64,000 nucleotides of DNA from Streptomyces sp. NBC_00353. Its GTDB lineage: Bacteria > Actinomycetota > Actinomycetes > Streptomycetales > Streptomycetaceae. The notes beneath the pieces were generated by a model. It was not told the DNA's origin. It saw only the letters and a program-made list of their open reading frames with translations, and did no database searches. The stretch is taken from positions 5,704,001 to 5,768,000 of the forward strand of contig NZ_CP107985.1 in the NCBI RefSeq assembly GCF_036108815.1, given 5' to 3'. The position numbers and the translations under genes are program-made. This document shows, piece after piece, positions 48,893 through 58,354 of this stretch. Position 1 is the stretch's first letter, and each line of letters starts with the position of its first letter.

Positions 48893-50398
48893 GTGGCCGA
48901 GCCGGTGAAAAGACCGTCGATCAATCCGTTGAAAGCGTTCCGCGGGCCGACCGGAGCGGCCCGCCTGAACAAGTTGCACGGACTGAGCAACTGGCAGTTC
49001 ACGGCAGGCTCCGCCGTCCTCGGCCTGGCGCTCGCAGCCGGCGCCGTCCTCGCCGCCGGTCCCTGGGACTCGGGTCAGCGTAAGGCCGAGCAGGAGTGGG
49101 CGGCCGCCAGGAGCCGTACAGGTGGTGCACATCACGAGGCCGCCGCACCGTCAGGACCGGCCCCGGCCCCCAGTGCCCCGGCGGTCCTCGCGGGTCTGAG
49201 CACCGGGGTCGACAAGTCCGCCCCGGATGCCCCGGACGCCCCGGACGGAGCAACGGCCGACCTCCGGGACACCCTCACCCCGTTGCTGAACGCCTCCTCG
49301 CTCGGCACGGTCCGTACCGCCGTCGTCATCGACACCGCCACCGGCAAGCGGCTGTACGGGAAGGGCGCCGACACCGCCATGACGCCCGCCTCCACGATCA
49401 AGATCGCCAGCAGCGTCGCCGCGCTCTCCGCCCTCGGCCCCGGACACCGCATCGCCACGACGGTCCAGGCGTCCCCGGACTCCCGCAGCCTCACCCTCGT
49501 CGGCGGTGGCGACCCCACGCTCGACAAGGCGGCGCTGCGCGAGCTGGCCGCGGACACCGTGCACGCGCTGCGCGACCGCGGCATCGACACCGTCCGGCTC
49601 GCGTACGACACGTCCCGGTACTCCGGCCCCGCACTGCACCCGATCGGCCCCAACGAGAACATCGCCCCGGTCAGCGCCCTGATGGTGGACGAGGGGCGGC
49701 TCGACGGTACGGACCGCGGACCCGCCCCGCGCAGTGGCGACCCGGCCGGTGACGCCGCCCGCGCCTTCGCCGGACTGCTGAACGACGCGGGCATCGACAC
49801 CGGGTCCGGCCCGGTGTCCGGCCGCCCGGCCGCCAAGTCGCGGCCCGTCGCCAAGCACCTCTCCGACCCGCTCTCCGCCCTTGTCGAACGAGCCCTGACC
49901 AACAGCGACAACGACATCGCCGAGGCGCTGGCCCGGCAGACCGCCCTGGCCACGGGCAAACCTGCCGACTTCGACGGCGGCCGACGGGCCGTCACCGCGC
50001 AGCTGAAGAAGCTGCATCTGCCGCTGGACGGCGCAACGTTCGCCGACGGCAGCGGACTGAACCGGCAGGACAAGGTCACCGCCGGGCTGCTGGCCGGGCT
50101 GCTGGCCCGCGCCGCCGACCCGGACCATCCCGAACTGCGCCCCGTCCTCACCGGCCTCCCGGTGGCCGGCTTCAGCGGCACCCTCAGCAAGCGGTACACC
50201 GAGACATCGCGCGGCACCGGCCTGATCCGCGCCAAGACCGGCACCCTCACCGGGGTGAACACCCTCGCCGGGACCGTCGTCGACGGGCAGGGGCGACTGC
50301 TCGCCTTCGCCTTCATGGCATCCGGTACGACCTCGCCGTCCGAGGCCCAGTCCTCGCTCGACGCCCTAGCCGCGAGCCTCGCCGCCCGCACCCGATGA
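48893..50398 (+). CDS. dacB: D-alanyl-D-alanine carboxypeptidase/endopeptidase (PBP4 type)
   Basis: 501 aa from GTG 48893, with AAAGGGG upstream. An N-terminal cytoplasmic stretch precedes one membrane helix (AGSAVLGLALAAGAVLAAG), then a Pro/Ala linker, then the penicillin-binding S13 peptidase domain. Motifs: STIK (167-170) with nucleophile Ser167, SDN (338-340) and KTG (448-450). It trims peptidoglycan stem peptides outside the membrane. It is the first of a plus-strand run (DUF2342, tilS, hpt, ftsH). Confidence 0.93.
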   Translation: MAEPVKRPSINPLKAFRGPTGAARLNKLHGLSNWQFTAGSAVLGLALAAGAVLAAGPWDSGQRKAEQEWAAARSRTGGAHHEAAAPSGPAPAPSAPAVLAGLSTGVDKSAPDAPDAPDGATADLRDTLTPLLNASSLGTVRTAVVIDTATGKRLYGKGADTAMTPASTIKIASSVAALSALGPGHRIATTVQASPDSRSLTLVGGGDPTLDKAALRELAADTVHALRDRGIDTVRLAYDTSRYSGPALHPIGPNENIAPVSALMVDEGRLDGTDRGPAPRSGDPAGDAARAFAGLLNDAGIDTGSGPVSGRPAAKSRPVAKHLSDPLSALVERALTNSDNDIAEALARQTALATGKPADFDGGRRAVTAQLKKLHLPLDGATFADGSGLNRQDKVTAGLLAGLLARAADPDHPELRPVLTGLPVAGFSGTLSKRYTETSRGTGLIRAKTGTLTGVNTLAGTVVDGQGRLLAFAFMASGTTSPSEAQSSLDALAASLAARTR

Positions 50399-50435
50399 GC
50401 CGGTCAAGAGCTCACCGCGGAGCGACCCGAGCACG

Positions 50436-50441
50436 TACGGT
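50436..50441 (+). promoter_or_regulatory. -10 box of a probable leaderless promoter
   Basis: TACGGT lies 6 nt before ATG 50448. Confidence 0.55.
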
Positions 50442-50447
50442 TGACGC

Positions 50448-51575
50448 ATGACGAGCATCGGTGGTGCCGAGATGGTCGACTGGAATCTGGCGGTTGCGAC
50501 CGCGACCCGGCTTGTACGGCCGGGCCCCGACATCAGCCGCGAGGAGGCCCGCGAAGTCGTCGCGGAGCTCCGCCGGCATGCCAAGTCCGCGGAGGAGCAC
50601 GTCCGCTCCTTCACGCGGATGATCCCCGAGGGGACCGAACCGGAGGACACCCCGGTCCTGGTCGTCGACCGGGCCGGCTGGATCAGGGCGAACGTCGCGG
50701 GCTTCCGCGAACTGCTCCGCCCCCTCCTGGAGAAGATGCAGGACCGGCGCGGCAACAGCCCCGGCGGCGCCGTACTCGGCGCGGTCGGCGGCAAGGTCAC
50801 CGGTGTCGAACTGGGCATGCTGCTGTCGTTCCTGGCCTCCCGGGTGCTCGGCCAGTACGAGACGTTCGCCCCGGCCGGCCGCGACCTCCCGGCCTCGGCC
50901 AACGGGGGTGGCAGGCTCCTGCTCGTCGCCCCGAACATCGTCCACGTCGAGCGTGAACTGGAGGTCGACCCGCACGACTTCCGGCTCTGGGTCGCACTCC
51001 ACGAGGAGACCCACCGCACCCAGTTCACCGGTGTGCCGTGGCTCCGCGACCACCTGCAGGGTGAGATCCAGTCATTCCTCGACGAGACCGACGTCGACCC
51101 GATGACCGTGCTGGAACGGCTCCGTGAGGCCGCCCAGTCGCTCGCCGGCGGCCGGCCCGAGGGCGAGGAGGGCGAGGACCGCAGCCTCGTCGAGATCGTC
51201 CAGACCCCTGCCCAGCGTGAGATCCTCGGCCGGCTCACCGCCGTGATGTCCCTGCTCGAAGGGCACGCCGACTATGTGATGGACGGCGTCGGCCCCGAGG
51301 TCGTGTCCTCCGTCGGTGAGATCCGGGAGAAGTTCCAGCAGCGCCGGGCACGCGGCGCCTCGCGGCTCGACCAGGCGCTGCGCAAGCTCCTCGGCCTCGA
51401 CGCCAAACTGCGCCAGTACCGGGACGGCGAACGGTTCGTACGCGCCGTGGTCGACGAGGTCGGGATGGACGGCTTCAACCGGGTCTGGACGTCCCCGAAC
51501 ACCCTCCCCACCAAGGCCGAGATCGCCGCCCCGGCCGACTGGATCGCGAGGGTGCACCGTAAGGCAGAGTCGTGA
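50448..51575 (+). CDS. Zinc-dependent metalloprotease-like protein (DUF2342)
   Basis: 375 aa, no signal peptide. HEETH (185-189) is a classic zinc site, with WVALHEETHRTQFTGVPWLRDHL around it; further ligands may be in SLLEGHADYVMDGVG (about 250-262). DUF2342 proteins are annotated zinc-dependent metalloprotease or coenzyme F420 biosynthesis-associated protein in actinobacteria; substrate unknown. It lies between dacB and tilS, a fixed order in Streptomyces as I recall. The 198-bp gap before tilS holds no gene. Confidence 0.85.
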   Translation: MTSIGGAEMVDWNLAVATATRLVRPGPDISREEAREVVAELRRHAKSAEEHVRSFTRMIPEGTEPEDTPVLVVDRAGWIRANVAGFRELLRPLLEKMQDRRGNSPGGAVLGAVGGKVTGVELGMLLSFLASRVLGQYETFAPAGRDLPASANGGGRLLLVAPNIVHVERELEVDPHDFRLWVALHEETHRTQFTGVPWLRDHLQGEIQSFLDETDVDPMTVLERLREAAQSLAGGRPEGEEGEDRSLVEIVQTPAQREILGRLTAVMSLLEGHADYVMDGVGPEVVSSVGEIREKFQQRRARGASRLDQALRKLLGLDAKLRQYRDGERFVRAVVDEVGMDGFNRVWTSPNTLPTKAEIAAPADWIARVHRKAES

Positions 51576-51773
51576 TCATGAGGCGGCCGACGGGGGAAGA
51601 CGACAGAAGTACGCGCCGGTAATCACCCATCCGAGGGACCGTAGGGGCATGGAAAGGCGTGCAATGCTCGATGGACGGCCCGGCTCTGTCACCATCGACG
51701 CACTCTGAGTGACGGCACTTGTCCGTGCCGACGCTTCGAAGCAGCCCCCAAAACTTCACGAAGGGCACCGGAC

Positions 51774-52901
51774 ATGGGTCCCCATCCTGCGGTCGCGGCG
51801 ATACGCCTGGCGGTCCGCCGCGTACTCCACGACGTACTCAACGAATTCGCCGAACGCACCGATCACAACGGAAACACCGCACACATCGCACATGGCGAAC
51901 GCGCCTCGCGCCCCGAGTTCGCCGAAGCCGGCACGGGCAGGTGCGGCGCCGCACTTCCCGACCGTCCCGCGCTCCCCGAACGGCCCGACACCCCGCTGGT
52001 GCTGGTCGCCTGTTCCGGCGGCGCCGACTCCATGGCGCTCGCCTCCGCCCTCGCCTTCGAGGCCCGCAAGCTGGCCGTCCGGGCCGGCGGCATCACCGTC
52101 GACCACAACCTCCAGGACGGGTCCGACGTCCGCGCCGCGGAGGTCGTCGCCCGGCTCAGGGACATGCACCTCGACCCGGTCGAGGCCGTCGCCGTGCACG
52201 TCGGCAGCGAGGGCGGTCCCGAGGCAGCCGCCCGTGACGCCCGCTACGCCGCCCTGGACGCGGCGGCCGAGCGGCACGGTGCCGCCGCGGTGCTGCTCGG
52301 CCACACCCGCGACGACCAGGCGGAGACGGTCCTGCTCGGCCTCGCCCGCGGCTCCGGTATCCGCTCGCTCTCCGGCATGGCCGCCGCATCCGGTCCGGCC
52401 GGCCGCTACCGCCGCCCCTTCCTCCAGCTCGACCGGCAGACCGCCCGCAAGGCCTGCCTCGTCCAGTCCCTGCCCGTCTGGGACGACCCGCACAACATCG
52501 ACCCCGCCTACACCCGCTCCCGGCTGCGTCACGAGGGCCTGCCCGCCCTGGAGAAGGCCCTCGGCAAAGGCGTCGTCGGGGCCCTGGCCCGTACCGCGCA
52601 GCTCTCCCGCGACGACGCCGACGCCCTGGACACCTGGGCCGCCGAGGCCGACTCCGCCGTCCGCGACGACGCCGGGCAGCTGGAGTGCGCCAAGCTGTAC
52701 GCGCTGCCGCCCGCCGTCCGCCGCCGGGTACTGCGCCGTGCGGCCGTGGAGGCGGGCGCTCCGGCCGGTTCGCTGTTCGCCCGGCACATCGAAGAAGTCG
52801 ACCGGCTGATCACCGGCTGGCGCGGCCAGCAGGCCATCAACCTCCCCGGCCGAGTCGAAGCCCGGCGCCAGGGTGGCAGACTGGTGATTCGGCAGAGCTG
52901 A
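51774..52901 (+). CDS. tilS: tRNA(Ile)-lysidine synthetase
   Basis: 375 aa. The PP-loop SGGADS (81-86) in VLVACSGGADSMALASALAF binds ATP; GITVDHNLQDGS and GHTRDDQAETVLLGLARGSG are the conserved TilS motifs. It adds lysine to C34 of tRNA-Ile(CAU) so it reads AUA; essential. The C-terminal domain (about 250-375) is short, as in actinobacterial TilS. Residues 30-65 are variable. Order tilS-hpt-ftsH is conserved across bacteria. Confidence 0.93.
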   Translation: MGPHPAVAAIRLAVRRVLHDVLNEFAERTDHNGNTAHIAHGERASRPEFAEAGTGRCGAALPDRPALPERPDTPLVLVACSGGADSMALASALAFEARKLAVRAGGITVDHNLQDGSDVRAAEVVARLRDMHLDPVEAVAVHVGSEGGPEAAARDARYAALDAAAERHGAAAVLLGHTRDDQAETVLLGLARGSGIRSLSGMAAASGPAGRYRRPFLQLDRQTARKACLVQSLPVWDDPHNIDPAYTRSRLRHEGLPALEKALGKGVVGALARTAQLSRDDADALDTWAAEADSAVRDDAGQLECAKLYALPPAVRRRVLRRAAVEAGAPAGSLFARHIEEVDRLITGWRGQQAINLPGRVEARRQGGRLVIRQS

Positions 52902-52985
52902 CGCACAAGCGGCTGACATGCAGGCGAGCGGCCGCGCAGGTCCGGGACACCACTCCGGGCCGGGCAGGCAGAGAAAGAGACGCGG

Positions 52986-53540
52986 GTGAACGAGAAGGAC
53001 ATGGGCACCGACCTTCAGGCGGTGCTCCTCACCAAGGAAGAGATCGACGCAAAGCTCGTCGAGCTGGCCGCGAAGATCGACGCGGAGTACGCGGGCAAGG
53101 ACCTGCTCATCGTCGGCGTCCTCAAGGGCGCAGTGATGGTGATGGCGGACCTGGCGCGCGCGCTGTCCACCCCCGTCACCATGGACTGGATGGCTGTCTC
53201 GTCGTACGGCGCGGGCACCCAGTCGTCCGGTGTCGTCCGGATCCTCAAGGACCTGGACACCGACATCAAGGGCAAGCACGTCCTGATCGTCGAGGACATC
53301 ATCGACTCGGGTCTGACGCTGTCCTGGCTGATGTCGAACCTGGGCTCGCGTGAGCCCGCCAGCCTGGAGATCTGCACCCTGCTGCGCAAGCCGGACGCGG
53401 CGAAGGTCGCGCTCGACTGCAAGTGGGTCGGCTTCGACATCCCCAACGAGTTCGTCGTCGGTTACGGCCTGGACTACGCGGAGAAGTACCGCAACCTGCC
53501 GTTCGTCGGGACGCTCGCCCCGCACGTCTACGGCGGCTGA
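52986..53540 (+). CDS. hpt: Hypoxanthine phosphoribosyltransferase
   Basis: 184 aa from GTG 52986. The PRPP-binding motif is VLIVEDIIDSGLTL, and the substrate loop SSYGAGTQSSGVVRILKDL and the C-terminal LPFVGTLAPHVYGG match the family. It salvages hypoxanthine and guanine to nucleotides with PRPP. It lies 84 bp after tilS and 228 bp before ftsH, probably in one transcription unit with tilS. Confidence 0.95.
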   Translation: MNEKDMGTDLQAVLLTKEEIDAKLVELAAKIDAEYAGKDLLIVGVLKGAVMVMADLARALSTPVTMDWMAVSSYGAGTQSSGVVRILKDLDTDIKGKHVLIVEDIIDSGLTLSWLMSNLGSREPASLEICTLLRKPDAAKVALDCKWVGFDIPNEFVVGYGLDYAEKYRNLPFVGTLAPHVYGG

Positions 53541-53768
53541 CCGGCCGCAACCCCTCCTTCCCGGGCCCGCATCCGACGCGGGCGGGCTGCCGGGGAACGC
53601 TTGACCGCCGCTCGGCGTTGAAGCCTTCGAAGGCACGTTTGACAGACGTCCTCGGCGGTCACGGGTGACAATGCTGGGGTACCGTCCGAAGAACAGTCTT
53701 TTCTCACAGCAGCATTCAGCAGCATTTACCTACGGGCAGGAGGGACGGGGCGACTTCGCTCCGTATGG
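53541..53768 (+). promoter_or_regulatory. ftsH upstream region
   Basis: The 228-bp gap holds a consensus-like TTGACA at 53639-53644 but no clear -10 at standard spacing (GACAAT sits 22 nt on). The stretch AGCAGCATTCAGCAGCATTTACC has the direct repeat CAGCAGCATT. The ribosome binding site is probably GGAGGGACGGGG. Confidence 0.4.
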
Positions 53769-55805
53769 ATGGACGTGAAGCGATACTTCCGTGGGCCGGT
53801 CATGTGGATCGTGCTGGCCGTCCTCGCCGTGGTCGTGCTGATGCAGGTCGTCGGCTCGTCGGGCGGCTACAAGACGGTGGACACCGGCAAGGTGATCCAG
53901 GCGATCAGCAAGGACCAGGTGGAGCAGGCCAAGCTGACCACCGGTGACGAACAGATCCTCAAGATTGAGCTGAAGGACGGCCAGAAGCTCCCGGGCGAGT
54001 CCGGCAGCAAGTTCCAGGCGAGCTACATCGGTGACCAAGGTGTCCAGCTTGCCGACACACTGCAGAAGAAGTTCGAGAGCGGTGACATCGAGAAGGGTTA
54101 CACCGTCTCGCCGTCGAAGCAGTCGCCGTTCATCTCGATCCTTCTCTCGCTGCTGCCCTTCGTCCTGATCGTGGTCGTCTTCCTGTTCCTGATGAATCAG
54201 ATGCAGGGTGGCGGCTCCAAGGTCATGCAGTTCGGCAAGTCCAAGGCCAAGCTGATCACCAAGGACACCCCGAAGACGACGTTCGCCGATGTGGCGGGGT
54301 CCGACGAGGCGGTCGAGGAACTCCACGAGATCAAGGAGTTCCTCCAGGAGCCGGCGAAGTTCCAGGCAGTCGGGGCCAAGATCCCCAAGGGCGTCCTGCT
54401 GTACGGGCCTCCCGGTACGGGCAAGACGCTGCTCGCACGCGCCGTCGCGGGCGAGGCGGGCGTCCCGTTCTACTCGATCTCCGGTTCCGACTTCGTCGAG
54501 ATGTTCGTCGGTGTCGGTGCCTCCCGGGTACGTGACCTGTTCGAGCAGGCCAAGGCGAACGCCCCGGCGATCGTCTTCGTCGACGAGATCGACGCCGTCG
54601 GCCGGCACCGCGGTGCGGGTCTCGGCGGTGGTCACGACGAGCGCGAGCAGACCCTGAACCAGCTGCTCGTCGAGATGGACGGATTCGACGTGAAGGGCGG
54701 CGTGATCCTGATCGCCGCCACGAACCGGCCGGACATCCTCGACCCGGCGCTGCTGCGTCCGGGCCGCTTCGACCGGCAGATCGCGGTCGACCGGCCGGAC
54801 ATGCAGGGCCGTCTCGAGATCCTCAAGGTGCACCAGAAGGGCAAGCCGGTCGCCCCGGACGTCGATCTCGGCGCCGTGGCCCGTCGTACGCCCGGCTTCA
54901 CCGGTGCCGACCTGTCGAACGTGCTGAACGAAGCGGCGCTCCTCACGGCGCGCAGCAACCTGAAGCTGATCGACAACGAAATGCTGGACGAGGCGATCGA
55001 CCGCGTCGTGGCCGGCCCGCAGAAGCGGACCCGGATCATGTCCGACAAGGAGAAGAAGATCACCGCGTACCACGAGGGCGGACACGCCCTGGTCGCGGCG
55101 GCTTCGCCGAACTCGGACCCGGTGCACAAGATCACGATCCTCTCCCGCGGCCGCGCCCTCGGTTACACGATGGTGCTGCCCGAGGAGGACAAGTACTCCA
55201 CGACGCGCAACGAGATGCTCGACCAGCTTGCCTACATGCTGGGCGGGCGCGCGGCCGAGGAGCTGGTCTTCCACGACCCGACCACCGGCGCTGCGAACGA
55301 CATCGAGAAGGCCAGTGCCACGGCCCGCGCGATGGTCACGCAGTACGGCATGACGGAGCGGCTCGGCGCGATCAAGTTCGGCGGCGACAACACCGAGCCC
55401 TTCCTGGGCCGGGAGATGGGCCACCAGCGCGACTACTCGGAAGAGGTCGCGGCGCTCGTCGACGAAGAGGTCAAGAAGCTCATCGAGACGGCGCACAACG
55501 AGGCCTGGGAGATCCTCGTCGAGAACCGCGACGTTCTCGACAACCTGGTCCTCCAGCTGCTGGAGAAGGAGACCCTCGGCAAGGAGCAGATCGCCGAGAT
55601 CTTCGCCGGAATCGTGAAGCGTCCGGCTCGCCCGGCGTGGACCGGCTCCGCACGGCGTACGCCGTCGACGCGGCCTCCGGTGCTCTCGCCGAAGGAGCTC
55701 GCTCTCACCAACGGCGTCACCACGGCCAACGGGTCGACGCCGACGGACACCGCCTCGGCCGCTCCGGCCACCGAGGCGATCCCGGAGGAGCGTCCGGAGA
55801 GCTAG
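53769..55805 (+). CDS. ftsH: ATP-dependent zinc metalloprotease FtsH
   Basis: 678 aa from ATG 53769. Two membrane helices (about 11-28 and 118-140) flank an extracytoplasmic domain. The AAA+ domain has Walker A GPPGTGKT (213-220), Walker B IVFVDEIDA, the pore motif around FVEMFVGVGASRVRD and the second-region ATNRPD and RPGRFDR. The protease site is HEGGH (435-439). It degrades misfolded membrane proteins and short-lived regulators, as a membrane hexamer. The tail (about 625-678) is Thr/Pro/Ala rich and disordered. Confidence 0.97.
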   Translation: MDVKRYFRGPVMWIVLAVLAVVVLMQVVGSSGGYKTVDTGKVIQAISKDQVEQAKLTTGDEQILKIELKDGQKLPGESGSKFQASYIGDQGVQLADTLQKKFESGDIEKGYTVSPSKQSPFISILLSLLPFVLIVVVFLFLMNQMQGGGSKVMQFGKSKAKLITKDTPKTTFADVAGSDEAVEELHEIKEFLQEPAKFQAVGAKIPKGVLLYGPPGTGKTLLARAVAGEAGVPFYSISGSDFVEMFVGVGASRVRDLFEQAKANAPAIVFVDEIDAVGRHRGAGLGGGHDEREQTLNQLLVEMDGFDVKGGVILIAATNRPDILDPALLRPGRFDRQIAVDRPDMQGRLEILKVHQKGKPVAPDVDLGAVARRTPGFTGADLSNVLNEAALLTARSNLKLIDNEMLDEAIDRVVAGPQKRTRIMSDKEKKITAYHEGGHALVAAASPNSDPVHKITILSRGRALGYTMVLPEEDKYSTTRNEMLDQLAYMLGGRAAEELVFHDPTTGAANDIEKASATARAMVTQYGMTERLGAIKFGGDNTEPFLGREMGHQRDYSEEVAALVDEEVKKLIETAHNEAWEILVENRDVLDNLVLQLLEKETLGKEQIAEIFAGIVKRPARPAWTGSARRTPSTRPPVLSPKELALTNGVTTANGSTPTDTASAAPATEAIPEERPES

Positions 55806-55856
55806 TACGGACCCGGTGTGGCCCCCGTCACGGGGCTCCACCGACCCGGAATGGAT

Positions 55857-55897
55857 GCCGTGCCCCCCAGGTTTTAGCCTGGGGGGCACGGCTTTTT
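55857..55897 (+). terminator. Intrinsic terminator of ftsH
   Basis: A 15-bp perfect stem (55857-55871, 55878-55892; core GTGCCCCCCAGG) with loop TTTTAG, followed by TTTTT. Confidence 0.9.
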
Positions 55898-55948
55898 GGT
55901 ATGCCCGCGCGATGCCGCGCAGGTGACAGCTGAAGGAACGAGGCACAG

Positions 55949-56554
55949 ATGACCGACCCGGTAACGCTGGACGGCCAGGGTTCGATCGGTGAGTTCGACG
56001 AGAAGCGGGCCGAGGCCGCGGTGCGTGAGCTTCTCATCGCCGTCGGGGAGGACCCGGACCGGGAGGGGCTGCGGGAGACACCGGGACGGGTGGCGCGGGC
56101 GTACAAGGAGATATTCGCGGGCCTGCACCAGGCGCCCGAGGACGTCCTGACGACCACGTTCGACCTCGGTCACGACGAGATGGTGCTGGTCAAGGACATC
56201 GAGGTGTTCTCGACCTGTGAGCACCACCTGGTGCCGTTCCGGGGGGTCGCGCACGTCGGGTACATCCCGGCGACCACCGGAAAGATCACCGGTCTGTCGA
56301 AGCTGGCCCGGCTGGTCGACGTCTACGCCCGACGCCCGCAGGTCCAGGAGCGGCTCACCACGCAGATCGCCGACTCGCTGATGAGGATCCTGGAGCCGCG
56401 CGGAGCCATCGTCGTCGTCGAGTGCGAGCACATGTGCATGTCGATGCGCGGGATCCGCAAGCCGGGCGCGAAGACGCTGACCTCGGCGGTACGCGGCCAG
56501 CTGCGCGACCCCGCCACGCGCGCGGAGGCAATGAGCCTGATCATGGCGCGCTGA
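55949..56554 (+). CDS. folE: GTP cyclohydrolase I
   Basis: 201 aa. Zinc and substrate residues are in VFSTCEHHLVPFRGVAHVGYIP and ECEHMCMSMRGIRKPGAKT. It converts GTP to 7,8-dihydroneopterin triphosphate, the first folate step. The gene follows the ftsH terminator and faces the minus-strand folate genes, so folate genes are collected in one place but in two transcription units. Confidence 0.97.
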   Translation: MTDPVTLDGQGSIGEFDEKRAEAAVRELLIAVGEDPDREGLRETPGRVARAYKEIFAGLHQAPEDVLTTTFDLGHDEMVLVKDIEVFSTCEHHLVPFRGVAHVGYIPATTGKITGLSKLARLVDVYARRPQVQERLTTQIADSLMRILEPRGAIVVVECEHMCMSMRGIRKPGAKTLTSAVRGQLRDPATRAEAMSLIMAR

Positions 56555-56616
56555 GGGCCGGTTGCGGTGCCGGTGCTGCCGTGGGTGGTGCCGGTGTGCC
56601 GGACGGGCACGGCGCG

Positions 56617-57099
56617 TCAGGCGGAAGCGGCGCTCTTGTCGTCGTCCTTGTCGTCCGGGAGCTTGCAGACGCGCTCCAGGAACAGGGCGGCGGCAATCAC
56701 TCCGATGCCCGCCAGCACCGCCAAGCCGGCGTAGATCGCCTGGTCGCGGCGGGCAGGAACGTCGAGCGAGCCGAGCAGGAAGACTCCCACGCCGCCGTAC
56801 AGGCCGGCGACCAGTGAGACGACCAGGGCGCTGGCCTGGCCGAACACCACGGCGCGGGCCGCCATCAGCGGCTCGACGCCCTTCGCGCCCGGGCGGCGCT
56901 CACGCTGGGCGCGCAGCCGGGAGCGGATGGAGAGCGCCGTCGCGAGCAGGATGACGGCGATCACCGCGAGCACGACGGGTGCGGCGAGAGGCACGCTCGG
57001 CAGCGTGTCGAGCGAGTCCCAGAGGCGGGCACCGCCCCAGGACAGCACGCCTGCCGCGACGAAGATTCCGGCCAGTACCCCGAGCCGTAGTTGCCTCAC
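56617..57099 (-). CDS. DUF3180 membrane protein
   Basis: 160 aa from GTG 57099 (VRQLRLGVLAGIFVAAGVLSWGGARLWD). Four hydrophobic helices and an acidic tail DDKDDDKSAASA. DUF3180 genes lie next to folK in many actinobacteria; function unknown. It follows folK after 96 bp and ends the minus-strand folate operon, facing folE. Confidence 0.85.
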   Translation of the reverse strand: MRQLRLGVLAGIFVAAGVLSWGGARLWDSLDTLPSVPLAAPVVLAVIAVILLATALSIRSRLRAQRERRPGAKGVEPLMAARAVVFGQASALVVSLVAGLYGGVGVFLLGSLDVPARRDQAIYAGLAVLAGIGVIAAALFLERVCKLPDDKDDDKSAASA

Positions 57100-57195
57100 C
57101 GCGAGAGCCGCCCTTCGCCGCCGGTCGACCGATCGTCGGTCTCTGTGTCCGTCTGTCTGTTCTGTGCCGTTGCCAGCCTGCCCTGAGCCTAACGA

Positions 57196-57807
57196 CTACT
57201 CGGGCAGGCGGAGTTCCAGATCGGGCCGGGGCTGTATGCCCTCGCGTCCGACGCCGTTGAGCAGGTCGGCGACCGGACCGCGGCCGGGCAGCTGGGCCTC
57301 GGGGTCGATGTCGTGCCACGGGGCGAGGACGAAGGCGCGCTCATGGGCCCGGGGGTGGGGGAGGGTGAGGACCGGGTCGTCGGAGACGACGTCCGCGTAC
57401 GCCACGATGTCGACGTCGATGGTGCGCGGGCCCCAGCGCTCCTCACGGACCCTCTCGAAGGCTTCCTCGATGGCCTGGCCGCGCTCCAGGAGGGAGGACG
57501 GGGGAAGCGTCGTCTTCACGACGATCACCGCGTTGAAGTACGACGGCTGGGAGCCGGGGGCGACGCCCCAGGGCTCCGTCTCGTACACCGGGGAGACCGC
57601 CTTGACCCGGAGGCCGGGGGTGTCCTCCAGCGCGTCGATGGCGCCCTGCAGGGTCTCCAGCCGGTTGCCGAGGTTGGAGCCGAGGGAGAGCACGGCTCGT
57701 TTGGGGTTCGAGAGAGTGATGTCCGCGGCGTCCACCTGCTCGACCACGGAGGCGGGAACCGGCTGTACGGTCGGGTCGCTCTGCCCCTCGGTAGAAAATG
57801 CAGTCAT
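57196..57807 (-). CDS. folK: 6-hydroxymethyl-7,8-dihydropterin pyrophosphokinase
   Basis: 203 aa from ATG 57807, which overlaps the folB stop (57804). Motifs: LSLGSNLGNR at the start of the core, YFNAVIVVKT, and the active-site stretch EERWGPRTIDVDIVAY followed by LPHPRAHERAFVLAPW. It transfers pyrophosphate to the pterin alcohol. The first 40 residues are a poorly conserved extension before the core. Confidence 0.95.
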   Translation of the reverse strand: MTAFSTEGQSDPTVQPVPASVVEQVDAADITLSNPKRAVLSLGSNLGNRLETLQGAIDALEDTPGLRVKAVSPVYETEPWGVAPGSQPSYFNAVIVVKTTLPPSSLLERGQAIEEAFERVREERWGPRTIDVDIVAYADVVSDDPVLTLPHPRAHERAFVLAPWHDIDPEAQLPGRGPVADLLNGVGREGIQPRPDLELRLPE

Positions 57808-58163
57808 GCTCGGCTCCGGGTGATGGTGATGGTCACATCGTCGAACGGAACGGTGATCGGCGCATCCGGCTTGTGGACGACGACCTCCACCTCCTCGACA
57901 CCTTCGTGGCCCAGGCATTTCTGGGCGATGCGTTCCGCGAGTGTTTCGATCAGATCGACCGGGTCTCCCTGCACGATCTCGACGACTTCCTCCGCGACCA
58001 CGCCGTAGTGCACGGTCTTCGTCAGGTCGTCGGCGGCTGCCGCGGGACGGGTGTCGAGGCTGAGTACCAGGTCCACGATGAAGGTCTGGCCCTCTTCCCG
58101 CTCCCGCGGAAAGACACCATGGTTCCCACGGGCCCTGAGGCCGCGCAGCGCGACACGATCCAC
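57804..58163 (-). CDS. folB: Dihydroneopterin aldolase
   Basis: 119 aa from GTG 58163 (VDRVALRGLRARGNHGVFPREREEGQ). GTG 58172 is nine bases nearer the AGGAG site, only one base away, so 58163 is preferred. Conserved catalytic residues are in GNHGVFPREREEGQTF, LTKTVHYG and the Lys in VVVHKPDAPI. It cleaves dihydroneopterin to 6-hydroxymethyl-dihydropterin and glycolaldehyde. The stop overlaps the folK start (ATGA). Confidence 0.95.
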   Translation of the reverse strand: MDRVALRGLRARGNHGVFPREREEGQTFIVDLVLSLDTRPAAAADDLTKTVHYGVVAEEVVEIVQGDPVDLIETLAERIAQKCLGHEGVEEVEVVVHKPDAPITVPFDDVTITITRSRA

Positions 58164-58354
58164 GCGAATCACTCCTGCTGTCGTTGGTCGTAGAGGCCCG
58201 GGGCCGCGTGCGGGCGGCGAGGTGCCCTCATTCGAATCTACCTGCGAGCACCGACAGTGCTCGCCCGCGGGGCTATGGACGAGGCCGTGCAGGGCTGGTA
58301 GCCGCCTCCCTTACCCGCGGTCCCGGATTCCATTCCCTTCGGAGGCATACCCGC